Positions 63,512 to 64,000 of a stretch of 64,000 nucleotides of DNA are shown one piece after another. This DNA is from Cyanophora paradoxa (lineage: Eukaryota > Glaucocystophyceae > Cyanophorales > Cyanophoraceae), in contig QPMI01000549.1 of NCBI GenBank assembly GCA_004431415.1, positions 124,001 to 188,000 of the forward strand, in the 5' to 3' direction. Under the pieces are notes generated by a model, which saw only the letters and a program-made list of their open reading frames with translations, searched no databases and was not told the DNA's origin. The position numbers were made by a program, and so were the translations under genes. Position 1 is the stretch's first letter. Each line of letters starts with the position of its first letter.

Positions 63512-64000
63512 ATGTCCTACATCTTGAAGAAGCCAGTACCACTTCGTAAAGCTCCAGATTTTGTGGATGATCGGCATATAAATATTCGCGTATTTGGGAG
63601 TACTCTAATTGACTACAATGCTGACAAAGATATACACCAGACTGAGTTTAATCGCCCAGCTGCATTAATTCTGCGCAACGCACATGTTGGCGCCCCAGAT
63701 ATTGCACAGAGATTTTGTCTGGGTCCAGCTGAGAATTATGTTGCTGAAATAATCGGATCCAGGGCGTTGCCGCGGCACCTGCGAATTGCCTCCTCAGGCA
63801 CAGTTTCCAAATATGATTCTGGTAGATTAATCTTTAGGCTCCAAAATGATAGAGGGGTCCACACATCAGCTCTACGTCTAATTGATGAATCCAATGCTGT
63901 CACAAACAAGACTGCGGCTCACATTACAGGGCGAATTCTCCTTGGCGAAGAGTCGCAGACAAGCCGAAGGCAAGGAGCCACTTGTGCTCCGCACAGCGAC
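63512..64000 (+). CDS. Unrecognised viral protein, 3' end outside the window
   Basis: ATG 63512 (MSYILKKPVPLRKAPDFVDD); open to the window edge (163 codons). Beta-rich, with INIRVFGSTLIDYNADKDIH, RLIFRLQNDRGVHTSALRLI and AAHITGRILLG. The family is not recognised; a structural or fibre-type role is possible. The last 17 codons (from 63949) read through the 52-nt palindromic repeat, so the natural C-terminus may have been altered by repeat insertion. Confidence 0.6.
   Translation, partial: MSYILKKPVPLRKAPDFVDDRHINIRVFGSTLIDYNADKDIHQTEFNRPAALILRNAHVGAPDIAQRFCLGPAENYVAEIIGSRALPRHLRIASSGTVSKYDSGRLIFRLQNDRGVHTSALRLIDESNAVTNKTAAHITGRILLGEESQTSRRQGATCAPHSD
63949..64000 (-). repeat. 52-nt palindromic repeat, copy at the right edge (inverted)
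   Basis: Exact inverted match to 59361-59412, lying inside the open frame 63512-64000 and cut by the window edge, so the true repeat may be longer. Confidence 0.85.

Larger units (their letters stand above)
48840..64000. mobile_element. Integrated Polinton-like (Maverick-type) virus, left end to beyond the window
   Basis: From 48,840 the sequence changes from GC-rich, intron-rich host DNA to AT-richer, compact, apparently intronless DNA. It encodes a protein-primed family B polymerase, rve integrase, packaging ATPase, major capsid protein and penton-like capsid proteins, the defining Polinton set. The left boundary is placed where homology to the host cyclase duplicate ends. Support that 48,840-50,500 already belongs to the element comes from a diverged copy at 49179-49210 of a palindromic repeat that recurs among the viral genes. 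The terminal inverted repeat and 6-bp target duplication expected for Polintons cannot be tested because the right end is outside the window. No adenoviral-type protease was seen in the visible part. Confidence 0.85.

Noticed and set aside
1-64000. rRNA or tRNA genes
   Set aside because: I saw no rRNA-like or cloverleaf-like sequence by eye; a covariance-model scan would be decisive and could not be run.

Overview
The window joins two kinds of DNA. Positions 1 to about 48,839 are nuclear DNA of a very GC-rich eukaryote: genes are split into many small exons, proteins are typically eukaryotic (GNL1-type GTPase, IRP1-type aconitase, RCC1-repeat protein, BTB proteins, alpha-actinin, soluble adenylyl cyclase), and introns are short and C-rich. 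Many introns use GC instead of GT as donor, and many carry a GTACCCC heptamer on the coding strand. These traits suggest a GC-rich unicellular alga or similar protist. A haptophyte is my best guess, but the lineage cannot be fixed from this window. From about 48,840 to the right edge the DNA is far less GC-rich, mostly intronless and densely packed. It carries the gene set of an integrated Polinton-like (Maverick-type) virus.

Host layout: GNL1 (minus, 5' part only) is divergent from aconitase (plus, 927-6234). Next come an RCC1-repeat/coiled-coil protein (minus, 7031-11150), BTB gene 1 (plus), a small hypothetical gene (minus), BTB gene 2 (plus) and alpha-actinin (minus, 15998-20687). A long plus-strand gene or gene pair (22120-27104) follows, with a CENP-C-like motif near its 3' end. 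An inverted, truncated duplicate of the actinin spectrin region lies at 27297-29384, then an unrecognised coiled-coil gene (29623-31190). A GC-extreme 477-bp direct duplication around a palindrome sits at 32394-33380. A large gene with soluble-adenylyl-cyclase architecture (C1, C2, STAND-type ATPase, helical tail) covers 33659-44317. A truncated second copy of that gene's 3' half (45741-48839) carries a 398-bp MITE with an 8-bp target-site duplication and stops abruptly where the viral DNA starts.

Viral layout: a left-end region holds palindromic and tandem repeats (48840-50510). Then come a protein-primed family B DNA polymerase in three frames (50655-54027), an rve integrase (53966-55183), a small basic protein, a GKYKG-motif protein and an HNH/AP2 homing endonuclease. 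A minus-strand morphogenesis block follows: coiled-coil protein, packaging ATPase, double-jelly-roll-type major capsid protein and penton-like minor capsid protein. A second, divergent capsid-like gene (plus) is next, with a second HNH/AP2 gene lodged at its 3' end, then a patatin-like lipase (minus) and a gene running off the right edge. No adenovirus-type protease is visible and the right terminus is outside the window.

The most unusual feature is the second HNH gene (61320-61826). It sits between two copies of the 3' end of the capsid-like gene, and these differ only at synonymous sites over 41 codons. That is the layout expected of a self-recoding homing element, resembling the yeast WHO elements. 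Also notable are four frame breaks, all of the -1 type, in conserved viral genes; one lies on a slippery heptamer followed by a stem-loop. A palindromic repeat family is scattered through the viral region.
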